A stretch of DNA of 64,000 bases from Xenorhabdus thuongxuanensis. Lineage in GTDB: Bacteria; Pseudomonadota; Gammaproteobacteria; Enterobacterales; Enterobacteriaceae. A model generated the notes under the pieces. That model was not told where the DNA came from. It saw only the letters and a list, made by a program, of their open reading frames with translations, and did no database searches. Shown in pieces: positions 1 to 8,996 of this stretch (the stretch's first letter is position 1; each line of letters starts with the position of its first letter). The stretch spans positions 20,232 through 84,231 of the forward strand of contig NZ_MKGR01000005.1 of NCBI RefSeq assembly GCF_001908095.1. Reading direction: 5' to 3'. The position numbers were made by a program, and so were the translations under genes.

Positions 1-2
1 TT

Positions 3-47
3 AGCTTGAACGAAGAGAAAGCCGCGTCATTTAGGCGCAGTCGGTAA
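3..47 (+). pseudogene. Possible 3' end of an IS200/IS605-type transposase
   Basis: An open frame enters from the left edge and stops at TAA 45-47; its last residues read SLNEEKAASFRRSR. Two short hairpins follow at once, an arrangement typical of the right end of IS200/IS605 elements. The transposase body lies outside the window, so the assignment rests on the tail and hairpins only. It could equally be the end of an unrelated gene. Confidence 0.3.
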
Positions 48-70
48 CATGCCCTTATAGGGCTAGAGCA

Positions 71-93
71 AACCACCCGCTATGCGGGTGGTT
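71..93 (+). terminator. Strong hairpin with 10-bp stem and TAT loop
   Basis: AACCACCCGC at 71-80 pairs perfectly with GCGGGTGGTT at 84-93 around a TAT loop. A weaker hairpin (GCCCT 51-55 with AGGGC 59-63) lies just before it and also has a TAT loop. There is only a short T-rich tail (CTGATTT). It is either the terminator of the gene entering from the left or the subterminal palindrome of an IS200/IS605 right end. Confidence 0.6.
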
Positions 94-149
94 CTGATTT
101 ACTCATTCATTTATATTTTCATTGCCATTTGGTGCGCCATTTATCAATT

Positions 150-929
150 TTAGAGAATTGGAACACCACTATGAAATTTAAAATCATGATCGGGAGTTTG
201 AATAAGTTCTGCTTCAATCTGACCGAAATAATTCACCCTTTCTGTAATATCTTCTTTAGATATTGATTGAGCGAGTGTCAAATAATCTTGATAATGACGA
301 GCTTCTGAACGCAGCAGAGAAATATAAAACTTACCCAAATCTTCATCCAGATGAGGAGCTAGTTTTGCGAAACGTTCGCATGAGCGTGCTTCAATATAAG
401 CACCAATAATCAATTTATCGACCAACGTATAAGGTTCATGGTGGGTAATATGCTGGAATAAGGATTTAGCATAGCGGCTAGCACTGATACTGTCATAACT
501 TATCCCTCTGGCATCCATGATCTCTAATACTTGATAAAAATGATGTAACTCTTCCTTAATTAATAACACCATTTTATCGATGAGATCTTGACTATAAAGT
601 GATTTTGCCCGGGCGGTAATTTGCTTGGTGGCCTGATTTTTTCCTTTCAATGAATGGATATCGCCAATTTTTTTATAGGCAAAGTCCTCATAGGGCTGAA
701 ACCAAGCCAACAGAGCATCAGTACTCTCAGGATCAACGGCATATTTACGAATTAAGAACATAGCACTTTGTGCCGCTTTCAATTCACATAGCAGATGATC
801 GCGCAACAAAATTGGCAGATTTTCAGGCTGCCGAGCCTTTTCTACCCATTGGTTGGGCGTTTCGCACTGTAAAAATTGATAAATAGGTGCTAACAGATTG
901 GTATCAAACTTCATTGCTGTTCCATTCAT
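150..929 (-). CDS. miaE: tRNA-(ms2io6A)-hydroxylase MiaE
   Basis: MiaE hydroxylates the isopentenyl group of ms2i6A37 in tRNAs that read UNN codons, using a ferritin-like non-haem diiron centre. The protein carries the expected carboxylate/histidine helices: KEELHHF, the EARSCERF helix and SEARHYQDY. The longest open frame begins at 962 and gives about 270 residues, but that start would overlap the end of mutS. Starts at 929 (MNGTAMKF) or 914 (MKFDTN) avoid the overlap. The gene follows mutS directly on the same strand, so the two may share a transcript. The family call is firm; the exact start is not. Confidence 0.9.
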   Translation of the reverse strand: MNGTAMKFDTNLLAPIYQFLQCETPNQWVEKARQPENLPILLRDHLLCELKAAQSAMFLIRKYAVDPESTDALLAWFQPYEDFAYKKIGDIHSLKGKNQATKQITARAKSLYSQDLIDKMVLLIKEELHHFYQVLEIMDARGISYDSISASRYAKSLFQHITHHEPYTLVDKLIIGAYIEARSCERFAKLAPHLDEDLGKFYISLLRSEARHYQDYLTLAQSISKEDITERVNYFGQIEAELIQTPDHDFKFHSGVPIL

Positions 930-931
930 TG

Positions 932-3508
932 TTAAACCATATCTTTCAGACGATAAATCCATTCCAATGCCTGACGTGGTGTCAAGGTATCTGGATTAAG
1001 GTTTTCCAATGCTTCAACTGCCGGAGATGTCTCTTCTGTTAGTAGAGTTAACTGTGGTGTATCAACATAGCCTGCTGTCGCATTATTGGAGAGTGATTCC
1101 AGCTCTTTCAATTTTTGGCGAGCTCGTTTAATTACATCACGCGGAACACCTGCCAGCGAGGCAACAGCCAGTCCATAACTCTTGCTTGCTGCTCCTTCTT
1201 GCACACTGTGCATGAAAGCAATGGTATCGCCATGCTCGACAGCATCAAGATGAATATTGACGACCCCTTCAAGTTTCTCAGGCAGAGTTGTCAGTTCAAA
1301 ATAGTGAGTCGCAAACAGTGTCATTGCTTTGATGCGATTAGCTAAATTTTCAGCACAAGCCCACGCCAGGGATAAACCATCATAGGTTGATGTACCACGG
1401 CCGATCTCATCCATCAAAACCAGACTATGTTCAGTCGCATTATGTAAAATATTGGCAGTTTCGGTCATTTCCACCATAAAGGTAGAGCGTCCTGATGCCA
1501 AGTCATCGGATGCCCCGACACGGGTAAAGATACGATCTACAGGGCCGATAATTGCTTTTTCGGCAGGAACAAAGCTTCCAATATAAGCCATCAACGTAAT
1601 CAAAGCTGTCTGACGCATATAGGTACTTTTACCCCCCATATTCGGCCCTGTAATAATCACCAAACGGCGCTGTGACGAGAGCATCAATGGGTTAGAAATA
1701 AACGGTTCGCTTAATACTTGCTCGACAACCGGATGCCGGCCGCCAGTGATCTGAATACCCACTTTATCTGTTAGTATCGGGCGGGTGTAATTTAGGGTTT
1801 CAGCGCGTTCAGCAAGGTTTGCCAGTACATCCAGCTCTGACAGTGCTTCGGCAGAGGTTTGCAAATCGGCCAGATGGGGCAGCAATAGATCGAACAACTC
1901 TTCGTACAGGCCTTTTTCGATGGCAAGTGCTTTGCCTTTGGAAGTCAGCACCTTGTCTTCATATTCCTTTAGTTCAGGAATGATATAGCGTTCTGCATTT
2001 TTTAGTGTTTGACGACGAACGTAATGGATAGGGACTAAATGGCTCTGTCCACGGCTGACCTGAATATAGTAACCATGCACTGCATTAAAGCCCACTTTCA
2101 GGGTATCAATGCCAAGTTTCTCGCGTTCGCGGATTTCCAGTTTATCCAGATAATCACTGGCACCATCGGCTAATGCTCGCCATTCATCCAATTCAGCATT
2201 ATAGCCCGTGGCAATGACGCCACCGTCACGCACCAAAACAGGAGGCGTTTCGACAATCGCATTCTCTAGCAGAGTCTGCAATTCATCAAAATGTCCCACA
2301 CGCTGCTGTAGCGCTTGGATATAAGGGGCATCTGAGGATGTCAGGATCTGATGAATATCAGGCAATTGCTGGAAAGCATGACGCATTCTGGCCAGATCAC
2401 GGGGACGGGCGGAGCGGAGAGCAAGACGGGCAAGTACACGCTCTAAGTCACCGATCTGACGTAAAAATGGCCTTAATTCATAACCGATTTCCTGTAATGC
2501 GGAAATGGCTTGATGGCGATTTTCCAGCACATCTTTGTTGCGGGTTGGTGCATGCAGCCAGCGTTTCAGCATTCGGCTGCCCATCGGTGTCACACATTGA
2601 TCAAGTACCGACGCCAACGTATTTTCAGTACTACCGGACAGATTTTGTGTCAGCTCCAGATTACGGCGGGTAGCAGCATCCATAATAACCGTTTCCTGCT
2701 GGCGTTCCATCGTCATGCTGCGAATATGGGGTAAAGTGGTGCGTTGGGTATCTTTGACATATTGTAATAAACAGCCCGCGGCACGCAGGGCGAGCGTCGC
2801 TTTTTCCACACCGAAGCCAATCAGGTCACGGGTGCCAAATTGCAAATTAAGTTGTTGTCTTGCTGTATCCAGCTCAAATTCCCACATTGGGCGTCGGCGC
2901 AGACCATGACAACGTTCAATCAGCGCCATATGCTCAAAGGTTTCAGGATAAAGCAATTCCGCAGGACGGGTGCGTTGCAATTCTGCGGCAATACTATCTT
3001 GATCGGACATTTCAGAAACGCGGAAACGGCCAGAAGTGATATCCAGCGTCGCGTAACCAAATCCCTGATTATCATGCCAGATAGCGGCTAGCAGATTGTC
3101 CTGACGTTCTTGTAACAAAGCTTCATCAGTTACGGTGCCAGGGGTGACAATGCGCACAACTTTGCGTTCAACAGGGCCTTTACTGGTTGCAGGATCACCA
3201 ACTTGTTCGCAGATCGCCGCAGATTCACCGAGTTGTACCAGTTTTGCCAGATAGTTTTCGATTGCGTGATAAGGAACCCCCGCCATCGGAATAGGCTGAC
3301 CAGCCGATTGTCCGCGCTTGGTTAGGGAGATATCCAGTAACTTCGCCGCCTTTTTGGCATCATCATAGAACAACTCGTAAAAATCCCCCATTCTATACAG
3401 CAGCATAATATCGGGGTGCTGCGCTTTCAGACGCAGATACTGCTGCATCATGGGAGTATGGCTATCTATATCCTTTGCTGGAGATTCTTTCATATTGACT
3501 TGATTCAA
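932..3508 (-). CDS. mutS: DNA mismatch repair protein MutS
   Basis: MutS recognises mismatches and starts methyl-directed repair with MutL and MutH. The 858-residue product has the mismatch-binding N-terminus ([11 protein letters not shown]), connector and lever domains, and a C-terminal ABC-type ATPase with Walker [10 protein letters not shown], Walker [11 protein letters not shown] and the signature-like [13 protein letters not shown]. The start looks like TTG at 3506-3508: an AGGAAT ribosome site (minus strand, 3521-3516) lies 7 bases upstream, whereas the next ATG (3491-3493) is 22 bases from it. Length fits the family. miaE follows with almost no gap. Confidence 0.97.
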   Translation of the reverse strand: MNQVNMKESPAKDIDSHTPMMQQYLRLKAQHPDIMLLYRMGDFYELFYDDAKKAAKLLDISLTKRGQSAGQPIPMAGVPYHAIENYLAKLVQLGESAAICEQVGDPATSKGPVERKVVRIVTPGTVTDEALLQERQDNLLAAIWHDNQGFGYATLDITSGRFRVSEMSDQDSIAAELQRTRPAELLYPETFEHMALIERCHGLRRRPMWEFELDTARQQLNLQFGTRDLIGFGVEKATLALRAAGCLLQYVKDTQRTTLPHIRSMTMERQQETVIMDAATRRNLELTQNLSGSTENTLASVLDQCVTPMGSRMLKRWLHAPTRNKDVLENRHQAISALQEIGYELRPFLRQIGDLERVLARLALRSARPRDLARMRHAFQQLPDIHQILTSSDAPYIQALQQRVGHFDELQTLLENAIVETPPVLVRDGGVIATGYNAELDEWRALADGASDYLDKLEIREREKLGIDTLKVGFNAVHGYYIQVSRGQSHLVPIHYVRRQTLKNAERYIIPELKEYEDKVLTSKGKALAIEKGLYEELFDLLLPHLADLQTSAEALSELDVLANLAERAETLNYTRPILTDKVGIQITGGRHPVVEQVLSEPFISNPLMLSSQRRLVIITGPNMGGKSTYMRQTALITLMAYIGSFVPAEKAIIGPVDRIFTRVGASDDLASGRSTFMVEMTETANILHNATEHSLVLMDEIGRGTSTYDGLSLAWACAENLANRIKAMTLFATHYFELTTLPEKLEGVVNIHLDAVEHGDTIAFMHSVQEGAASKSYGLAVASLAGVPRDVIKRARQKLKELESLSNNATAGYVDTPQLTLLTEETSPAVEALENLNPDTLTPRQALEWIYRLKDMV

Positions 3509-3822
3509 TTCTATTATTCCTGTTGACTCAGTTGGGCCATCGACGCTCAGTCAACCCATCTAAATGACAAAACCTAAATATAATCAGCTAAGGATGGAAC
3601 GCGAATAGACCTCATCCTGGGCGAAAACGCTATCTTATCACTGATAATCTGTGTGATTCATCTGTGGATGCGATTAGAAGATTTAAACGGTAGGTTAGCA
3701 GGATTACTCGCAGGAATGTATCAGATTTTTTCACAATTCAGCAGGATTGCGAAGCTGCTCGATTTAATCTCCTGAACATCATTGTATGGGTTGAGCCATG
3801 CTATCAAATAATAGGAGAACAG
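3509..3822. other. Gene-free stretch between mutS and the map remnant
   Basis: About 310 bases with no supportable gene. The part next to mutS must hold the mutS promoter (minus strand). The rest is broken by stops in all frames, and I could not align it with the missing N-terminal half of methionine aminopeptidase. A 23-codon open frame with an AGGAGA site starts at 3823 and ends at the in-frame TAG at 3892, which leads into the map remnant. Confidence 0.5.
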
Positions 3823-3894
3823 ATGGTAGAAAGCACTGGAATTCTATTACTCCGTGTTGGAACGAAGAAGGGAGGCTATTGGCGATTCGGATAG

Positions 3895-4425
3895 TTAGAA
3901 AAATATGGGATAAATGTCACCGTCAAAAAAGAGGGATATTACGGCGATAGCAGCATCACATTCTGTGTCGGGGATGTACCGTCCCATGCTAAACGTTTGG
4001 TTAATGTGACTCAAGAGTGCTTATATAAGGCAATTAAGATCGTCAGACCTGGCATCACTTTGGGAGATATTGGTCATACGATACAGCAACATGCCGAAGC
4101 AAATAATTACACGGTAGTACGTGAATATTGCGGGCACGGCATTGGCTGCAATATGCATGAGGAACCACAAGTTCTGCATTACGGCAAGGCGGGAGAAGGT
4201 ATTATCTTGGAAGAGGGAATGACTTTCACTATTGAGCCTATGATCAATCAAGGCAAAAAGGATATCAAACTGCATAAAGATGGTTGGACAGTAACAACCA
4301 AAGATCGTCGGTTATCGGCTCAGTTTGAGCATACGATCTTGGTAACCTGTGATGGTTTTAAGGTGTTGACGCTGCGGGATGAAGAACGCGAAGTTTTTGC
4401 ACGTTACTTGTCGATCACTCAATAA
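3895..4425 (+). pseudogene. Truncated type I methionine aminopeptidase (Map paralogue)
   Basis: Open frame from just after a TAG at 3892 to the stop at 4425; a TTG at 3997 would give a 142-residue product. It matches the C-terminal two thirds of E. coli Map. Metal ligands corresponding to H171 (CGHGIG), E204 (FTIEPM) and E235 (SAQFEHT) and the D of YYGD are visible. The first metal-ligand aspartate (E. coli D97, in IDVTV) reads as asparagine (INVTV), and the N-terminal ~90 residues are missing. With one ligand changed and no N-terminus, it is probably inactive; the housekeeping map should lie elsewhere. A clear terminator follows. Confidence 0.75.
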
Positions 4426-4451
4426 ATTATAATTTATGATGTGATAGTTTT

Positions 4452-4478
4452 CCCAATACTGTATTGTGCAGTGTTGGG
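4452..4478 (+). terminator. Rho-independent terminator after the map remnant
   Basis: CCCAATACTG (4452-4461) pairs with CAGTGTTGGG (4469-4478), with one T-G wobble and a 7-base loop, followed by TTTTATTT. It is a classical terminator on the plus strand. Confidence 0.8.
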
Positions 4479-4553
4479 TTTTATTTGGCTAAAATAGCGC
4501 CACGTTGGGTTTGTAGAAATTTAACTACGGCTATGTGAAATTACAGGATGATT

Positions 4554-6140
4554 ATGTCTTGGCTTTATAAAAACAAGAATTTCTCTTGTTTTATTGTTCT
4601 CTTTTTTCTTATTTTTCTGATACATAAATGTTTGGGGTATCAATTAAAACTAATATATGTCTTCAGTGCCTTTGCACTCTTTTTATTTTTGGCTGCTATC
4701 AGTAGACGAATATATATCTTTTTGATTGCTTTTTTTTCCTTGGTGGGAATGCTCTATACCCCAATTGGCCTCAATTACGGTTATCCGGACATCAATGCAG
4801 TAGGATCATTAATCTATACAAATAGAAATGAAACAGCAGAATATATTAGTGGCCTTTCTGTTTTCACCTATTTAACGGCTATAGCTATTTTTGTTCTGAT
4901 GATATTTTCATTTAAGCTAAATGTCACTTTATCAGGTAAAAGTAAAAATGGGTTGTTTACCCTGTTTTTTATTTCGGCTTTTTGGTCCCCAGCCAAAGGG
5001 TATATAAAATCGGGTTTTGAAGATAGTTCGAACCTTTTGAATACCAGTTTACCGGAAGTTCGCTTTTTCAATGATGCTTATCAGAGCTATAAGCAAGTCA
5101 TGTCAGAAAATCACCGATTTGCCAAGATTATTAAATATCGGGATGACTGGCAGCCAGTGGTGAAAGAAGAGAAATACGACACCTATATCATGGTGATTGG
5201 TGAGAGCGTCCGAAAAGATTTTATGAGTACCTATGGGTTCCCGGATAAAAACACTCCTTGGTTGGATAAAACGAATACCACCGTGTTAACCAACTATATT
5301 TCTGCGGCACCATCGACACAATTATCGTTGACTAACTCTCTGGCGGTTCGTGAAGCAAATGAAATTCAACTGAACAACAGTATTGTTTCACTGGCTAAAA
5401 AATCGGGATTTGAAACTTACTGGCTGTCCAATCAGGGAATGAAGGGAGGGTTTGATTCTCCTGTAGCACTGATTGGACAGCAGGCCAATCATTATACTTT
5501 TCTAAAAGAAGGTAATTCAGATGACCGTAGTTATATGCCGGATGAAAATCTATTTCCTTATATTCGCAAGGCATTAGTGAAGAATGAGCGGAAAAAGAAA
5601 CTGATTATTATTCACTTGATGGGTTCGCATCCACAACCTTGTGTCAGAACGAACGATAAATACGGCATCTATTTTCATTCCAAAAATATTTCATGTTATC
5701 TCCAGAGTATCCGTAATACGGATAGCCTGCTCGCTAACATTGAAAATATTGCCAATAAAAATCAATTGCGTTGGACAATGCTTTACTTTGCGGATCATGG
5801 TTTGTCACTTGTGAATAAGAATACAGATAGTGAGAATCTGACCCATAACGATAGTAATAAGCAGAATTATCAAGTTCCCTTTATTATTACCGGTTATGAC
5901 TATGTCATTAAAAATGCCGACAAGAACACAGTAAGCAAAAATATCATAGATGCTCACCGCAGCGGTTTGAATCTACTGTCTATGTTATCCACATGGTTGG
6001 GAATTGAAGAACCTCGATTGGTCTCTAAATGTGCATGGTTTTCCAACCAAGAGTGTCCGAACCAACATACAGTGATTTCATTCAGTAACGAATATAAAGA
6101 TTTTGACCATTTGAAGGATGACGCTATTAACTTTGATTGA
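4554..6140 (+). CDS. YbiP/OpgE-like phosphoethanolamine transferase
   Basis: Predicted inner-membrane enzyme of the sulfatase/alkaline-phosphatase fold that transfers phosphoethanolamine to a periplasmic acceptor. About five N-terminal membrane segments (residues ~10-140) precede a periplasmic domain with the nucleophile region VIGESVRKDF, HLMGSHPQ and the metal-site ADHGLS. Segments such as WLSNQG, FLKEGN and HLMGSHP resemble E. coli YbiP (OpgE, 527 residues) more than EptA or EptB as I recall them, and the length here is 528. The ATG at 4554 is preferred because AGGA lies 5 bases ahead; the ATG at 4548 overlaps that site. It stands alone, and the acceptor (glucan, lipid A or other) cannot be told from sequence. 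Confidence 0.75.
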   Translation: MSWLYKNKNFSCFIVLFFLIFLIHKCLGYQLKLIYVFSAFALFLFLAAISRRIYIFLIAFFSLVGMLYTPIGLNYGYPDINAVGSLIYTNRNETAEYISGLSVFTYLTAIAIFVLMIFSFKLNVTLSGKSKNGLFTLFFISAFWSPAKGYIKSGFEDSSNLLNTSLPEVRFFNDAYQSYKQVMSENHRFAKIIKYRDDWQPVVKEEKYDTYIMVIGESVRKDFMSTYGFPDKNTPWLDKTNTTVLTNYISAAPSTQLSLTNSLAVREANEIQLNNSIVSLAKKSGFETYWLSNQGMKGGFDSPVALIGQQANHYTFLKEGNSDDRSYMPDENLFPYIRKALVKNERKKKLIIIHLMGSHPQPCVRTNDKYGIYFHSKNISCYLQSIRNTDSLLANIENIANKNQLRWTMLYFADHGLSLVNKNTDSENLTHNDSNKQNYQVPFIITGYDYVIKNADKNTVSKNIIDAHRSGLNLLSMLSTWLGIEEPRLVSKCAWFSNQECPNQHTVISFSNEYKDFDHLKDDAINFD

Positions 6141-6173
6141 TGAATATACTTTTGTCTTGAAAGTTAATAATTA

Positions 6174-6189
6174 AGTGAGTTACCTCACA
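6174..6189 (+). promoter_or_regulatory. CRP binding site upstream of btsT
   Basis: A-GTGA-GTTACC-TCAC-A matches the CRP consensus TGTGA-N6-TCACA at all core positions. It lies about 50 bp upstream of the BtsR repeats and about 255 bp before the btsT start. btsT is cAMP-CRP activated in E. coli, so site and context agree. Confidence 0.75.
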
Positions 6190-6238
6190 AAACTTAGCTC
6201 ATGTTTTATACGTATAAGCCACTGATTGGAGGATTTTG

Positions 6239-6267
6239 ACCGCTTAATGTTGATATTTAACCGCTGA
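6239..6267 (+). promoter_or_regulatory. BtsR (YehT) direct-repeat site in the btsT promoter
   Basis: Two direct octamers, ACCGCTTA (6239-6246) and ACCGCTGA (6260-6267), are separated by exactly 13 bp. The LytTR-type regulator BtsR of E. coli is known to bind ACC(G/A)CT(C/T)A repeats with a 13-bp spacer at btsT. The first copy fits fully; the second has G for C/T at position 7. A possible -10 (TATCAT-like) lies around 6301-6308. The btsSR genes are not in this window. Confidence 0.75.
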
Positions 6268-6378
6268 GCAAGATCCTCTAACTCTTATTAGGGGGGATTT
6301 TATATCATAGTGCAGTGTGACGAGGAGTATATCCCTTTTATGGGTATCGCTTCCTGCCGACTGTAGAAGGTCGGTTTA

Positions 6379-6439
6379 TGGAAAAGGAAGTAAAAATTAA
6401 ATAATGACTTGCTGTTCGTCTTACTGTGGAAAAGGAAGT
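6379..6439 (+). promoter_or_regulatory. Duplicated GGA-rich leader motif before btsT
   Basis: The 13-mer TGGAAAAGGAAGT occurs at 6379-6391 and again at 6427-6439, where it forms the ribosome binding site 4-5 bases before the btsT ATG. Each copy is followed by an ATG, the first only after a longer gap (6404), which opens the in-frame upstream start. Paired GGA motifs in a leader are what CsrA binds; this role is an inference. A small hairpin (CCGAC 6357-6361 with GTCGG 6370-6374) sits just before. Confidence 0.45.
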
Positions 6440-6442
6440 TTT

Positions 6443-8596
6443 ATGAACAATGATAAATTGTTAAAACATATACCTTGGGTAATATTGGGGATAATTGGTG
6501 CATGCTGTCTTGGAGTTGTTGCGCTACGTAGGGGAGAACACGTTAGCGCTTTGTGGATCATTGTCGCTTCTGTAGCCGTTTACTTGGTTGCTTATCGATA
6601 TTACAGCCTGTATATCGCCACGAAGGTGATGAAGCTGGATGCTACGCGAGCAACTCCGGCTGTTGTCAATAATGATGGTTTGAACTATGTTCCCACCAAC
6701 AAAAATGTCCTGTTTGGTCACCATTTTGCCGCCATTGCAGGGGCAGGTCCGTTAGTAGGGCCAGTATTGGCGGCACAGGTCGGTTATCTGCCAGGAACAT
6801 TGTGGTTGTTGGCAGGGGTAGTGCTTGCCGGAGCGGTGCAGGACTTTATGGTGCTGTTTATCTCCTCCCGTCGCAATGGGGCATCACTGGGTGAGATCGT
6901 CAAGGAAGAAATGGGGCGTGTGCCAGGCACAATAGCCCTGTTTGGTTGCTTCTTAATCATGATCATCATTCTTGCAGTACTGGCCTTAATTGTCGTGAAA
7001 GCATTGGCGGAAAGTCCATGGGGCGTATTTACTGTTTGCTCAACAGTACCAATAGCGCTTTTCATGGGGATCTATATGCGATATATCCGTCCGGGGTGTG
7101 TGGGTGAAGTCTCTGTGATCGGTATTCTCCTGCTGATTGCCGCCATTTGGTTTGGTGGTGTTGTCGCCGCAGATCCCTACTGGGGACCCGCGTTGACTTT
7201 TAAAGATACCACTATCACTTATGCGCTGATCGGATATGCATTTATCTCTGCATTATTGCCAGTTTGGCTTATTTTGGCACCGCGTGACTATCTGGCAACT
7301 TTCCTGAAAATTGGAGTTATTGTTGGTCTTGCAATTGGGATTATCATCCTGAACCCTGAACTGAAAATGCCAGCCGTCACACAATATATTGATGGTACAG
7401 GGCCAGTCTGGAAAGGAACGCTGTTTCCATTCTTGTTCATTACTATTGCTTGTGGTGCGGTGTCTGGTTTCCATGCTTTGATCTCTTCGGGAACAACACC
7501 TAAGTTGTTAGCAAATGAAAAAGATGCGCGTTTCATTGGTTATGGTGCGATGTTGATGGAATCGTTTGTGGCTATCATGGCATTGATTGCTGCATCCATC
7601 ATTGAGCCGGGACTATATTTTGCTATGAATACCCCTCCGGCAGCGTTGGGCATTACCATGCCGGATCTGCATAATTTGGGTACTGCCGAAGCACCAATGA
7701 TTATGGCTTCTTTGAAAGAAGTAACGAGCCATGCGGCAGCGACCGTAAGTTCTTGGGGCTTTGTTATTTCACCAGATCAAATTCTGCAAACGGCAAAAGA
7801 CATTGGTGAGCCATCGGTCCTGAACCGTGCCGGGGGCGCGCCAACCTTGGCAGTGGGTATTGCCCATGTATTCCATCAGATCATCCCGGCGGCAGACATG
7901 GGCTTCTGGTATCACTTTGGTATTCTGTTTGAAGCTTTATTCATCTTAACAGCGTTGGATGCAGGTACACGCTCTGGCCGTTTCATGTTGCAGGATCTTT
8001 TGGGTAACTTTGTTCCATTCCTGAAAAAAACGGACTCTCTGATTGCGGGTATCATTGGTACAGCTGGCTGTGTCGGCCTATGGGGTTATTTGCTGTATCA
8101 AGGCGTGGTTGACCCATTGGGTGGCGTTAAGAGCTTGTGGCCGCTATTTGGTATCTCCAACCAGATGTTGGCTGCCGTTGCGTTGGTATTGGGTACAGTT
8201 GTCCTGATCAAGATGAAACGCACCCGATATATCTGGGTAACCGTTATTCCTGCGGTTTGGTTGTTGATTTGTACCACATGGGCGCTGGGACTGAAATTAT
8301 TCAGTGATAACCCACGGCTTGAAGGTTTCTTCTTCATGGCGAAAGAATACAAGCAGCGGATTGCCGAAGGTGGTGCAGAATTGACGGCTGGACAAATCAG
8401 TAACATGAATCACATTGTTGTGAACAACTACACCAATGCGGGCTTAAGCATTCTGTTCCTGATTGTGGTGTACAGCATCATCATTTATGGTATCAAAGCT
8501 GCGGTAAAAGCAAGCAAAAATCCAGAGCGTACCGATAATGAAACACCTTATGTTCCGGTTCCTGAAGGTGGGGTAAAAATCTCTTCTACGCACTGA
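6443..8596 (+). CDS. btsT: Pyruvate/H+ symporter BtsT (CstA family)
   Basis: High-affinity pyruvate uptake carrier of the inner membrane, CstA/YjiY family. The protein of about 717 residues has many membrane segments and reads closely like E. coli BtsT rather than CstA: it begins MNNDKLLKHIPWVILG and ends PEGGVKISSTH, against KHIPWVILG and PEGGVKISSHH in E. coli. The CstA core (FGHHFAAIAGAGPLVGP, SGFHALISSGTTPKLL) is intact. An in-frame ATG at 6404 exists, but 6443 matches the family start and has AAGGAAG just ahead. It heads the btsT-yjiX-yjiA operon and has CRP and BtsR sites upstream, so induction by extracellular pyruvate under carbon limitation is expected. Confidence 0.95.
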   Translation: MNNDKLLKHIPWVILGIIGACCLGVVALRRGEHVSALWIIVASVAVYLVAYRYYSLYIATKVMKLDATRATPAVVNNDGLNYVPTNKNVLFGHHFAAIAGAGPLVGPVLAAQVGYLPGTLWLLAGVVLAGAVQDFMVLFISSRRNGASLGEIVKEEMGRVPGTIALFGCFLIMIIILAVLALIVVKALAESPWGVFTVCSTVPIALFMGIYMRYIRPGCVGEVSVIGILLLIAAIWFGGVVAADPYWGPALTFKDTTITYALIGYAFISALLPVWLILAPRDYLATFLKIGVIVGLAIGIIILNPELKMPAVTQYIDGTGPVWKGTLFPFLFITIACGAVSGFHALISSGTTPKLLANEKDARFIGYGAMLMESFVAIMALIAASIIEPGLYFAMNTPPAALGITMPDLHNLGTAEAPMIMASLKEVTSHAAATVSSWGFVISPDQILQTAKDIGEPSVLNRAGGAPTLAVGIAHVFHQIIPAADMGFWYHFGILFEALFILTALDAGTRSGRFMLQDLLGNFVPFLKKTDSLIAGIIGTAGCVGLWGYLLYQGVVDPLGGVKSLWPLFGISNQMLAAVALVLGTVVLIKMKRTRYIWVTVIPAVWLLICTTWALGLKLFSDNPRLEGFFFMAKEYKQRIAEGGAELTAGQISNMNHIVVNNYTNAGLSILFLIVVYSIIIYGIKAAVKASKNPERTDNETPYVPVPEGGVKISSTH

Positions 8597-8647
8597 TGCG
8601 ATACTAAAACTGATACCGATCAAAAGCATTCCGTATTGGTAACAGGT

Positions 8648-8683
8648 ATACCCCACTAATTGGCTTTGTATTATGTGGGGTAT
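8648..8683 (+). terminator. Terminator/attenuator between btsT and yjiX
   Basis: ATACCCCAC (8648-8656) pairs perfectly with GTGGGGTAT (8675-8683) and is followed by a T-rich run (TTTTTTATT). It lies inside the operon, so it probably lowers yjiX-yjiA expression relative to btsT rather than ending transcription fully. Confidence 0.75.
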
Positions 8684-8732
8684 TTTTTATTGGGAAGCTA
8701 TTCCTGATAAAACAAGCCTTGGAGAACAATTT

Positions 8733-8936
8733 ATGTTTGGTAATCTTGGTCAAGCAGGCAAGTATTTGGGGCAGGCTGCCAGAATGTTGGTGGGCGTTCC
8801 CGACTATGACACATATGTACAGCATATGAAGGAAAACCACCCTGATAAGCCTTATATGTCTTATGAAGAATTTTTTCGAGAACGTCAGAATGCTCGCTAT
8901 GGTGGCGATGGAAAAGGTGGAATGCGTTGCTGTTAG
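8733..8936 (+). CDS. yjiX: Small YbdD/YjiX family protein
   Basis: A 67-residue protein that starts [13 protein letters not shown] and ends [12 protein letters not shown]. This is the YbdD/YjiX family, which almost always accompanies CstA/BtsT carriers. Its molecular role is not established in my knowledge; the paired C-terminal cysteines are typical. The open frame extends upstream to 8673, but the ATG at 8733 has GGAG 8 bases ahead and matches the family start. The gene lies behind the internal terminator at 8648-8683 and 60 bp before yjiA. Confidence 0.93.
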   Translation: MFGNLGQAGKYLGQAARMLVGVPDYDTYVQHMKENHPDKPYMSYEEFFRERQNARYGGDGKGGMRCC

Positions 8937-8996
8937 TGCAAAAGCGACTAACTCATTGGAAATTTTTTAGCAGTTAAGAAGCATCGGGAAACGAAA

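Noticed and set aside
6443-8596. Annotation as cstA
   Set aside because: The N- and C-termini and the yjiX-yjiA neighbours match btsT (yjiY), not cstA.
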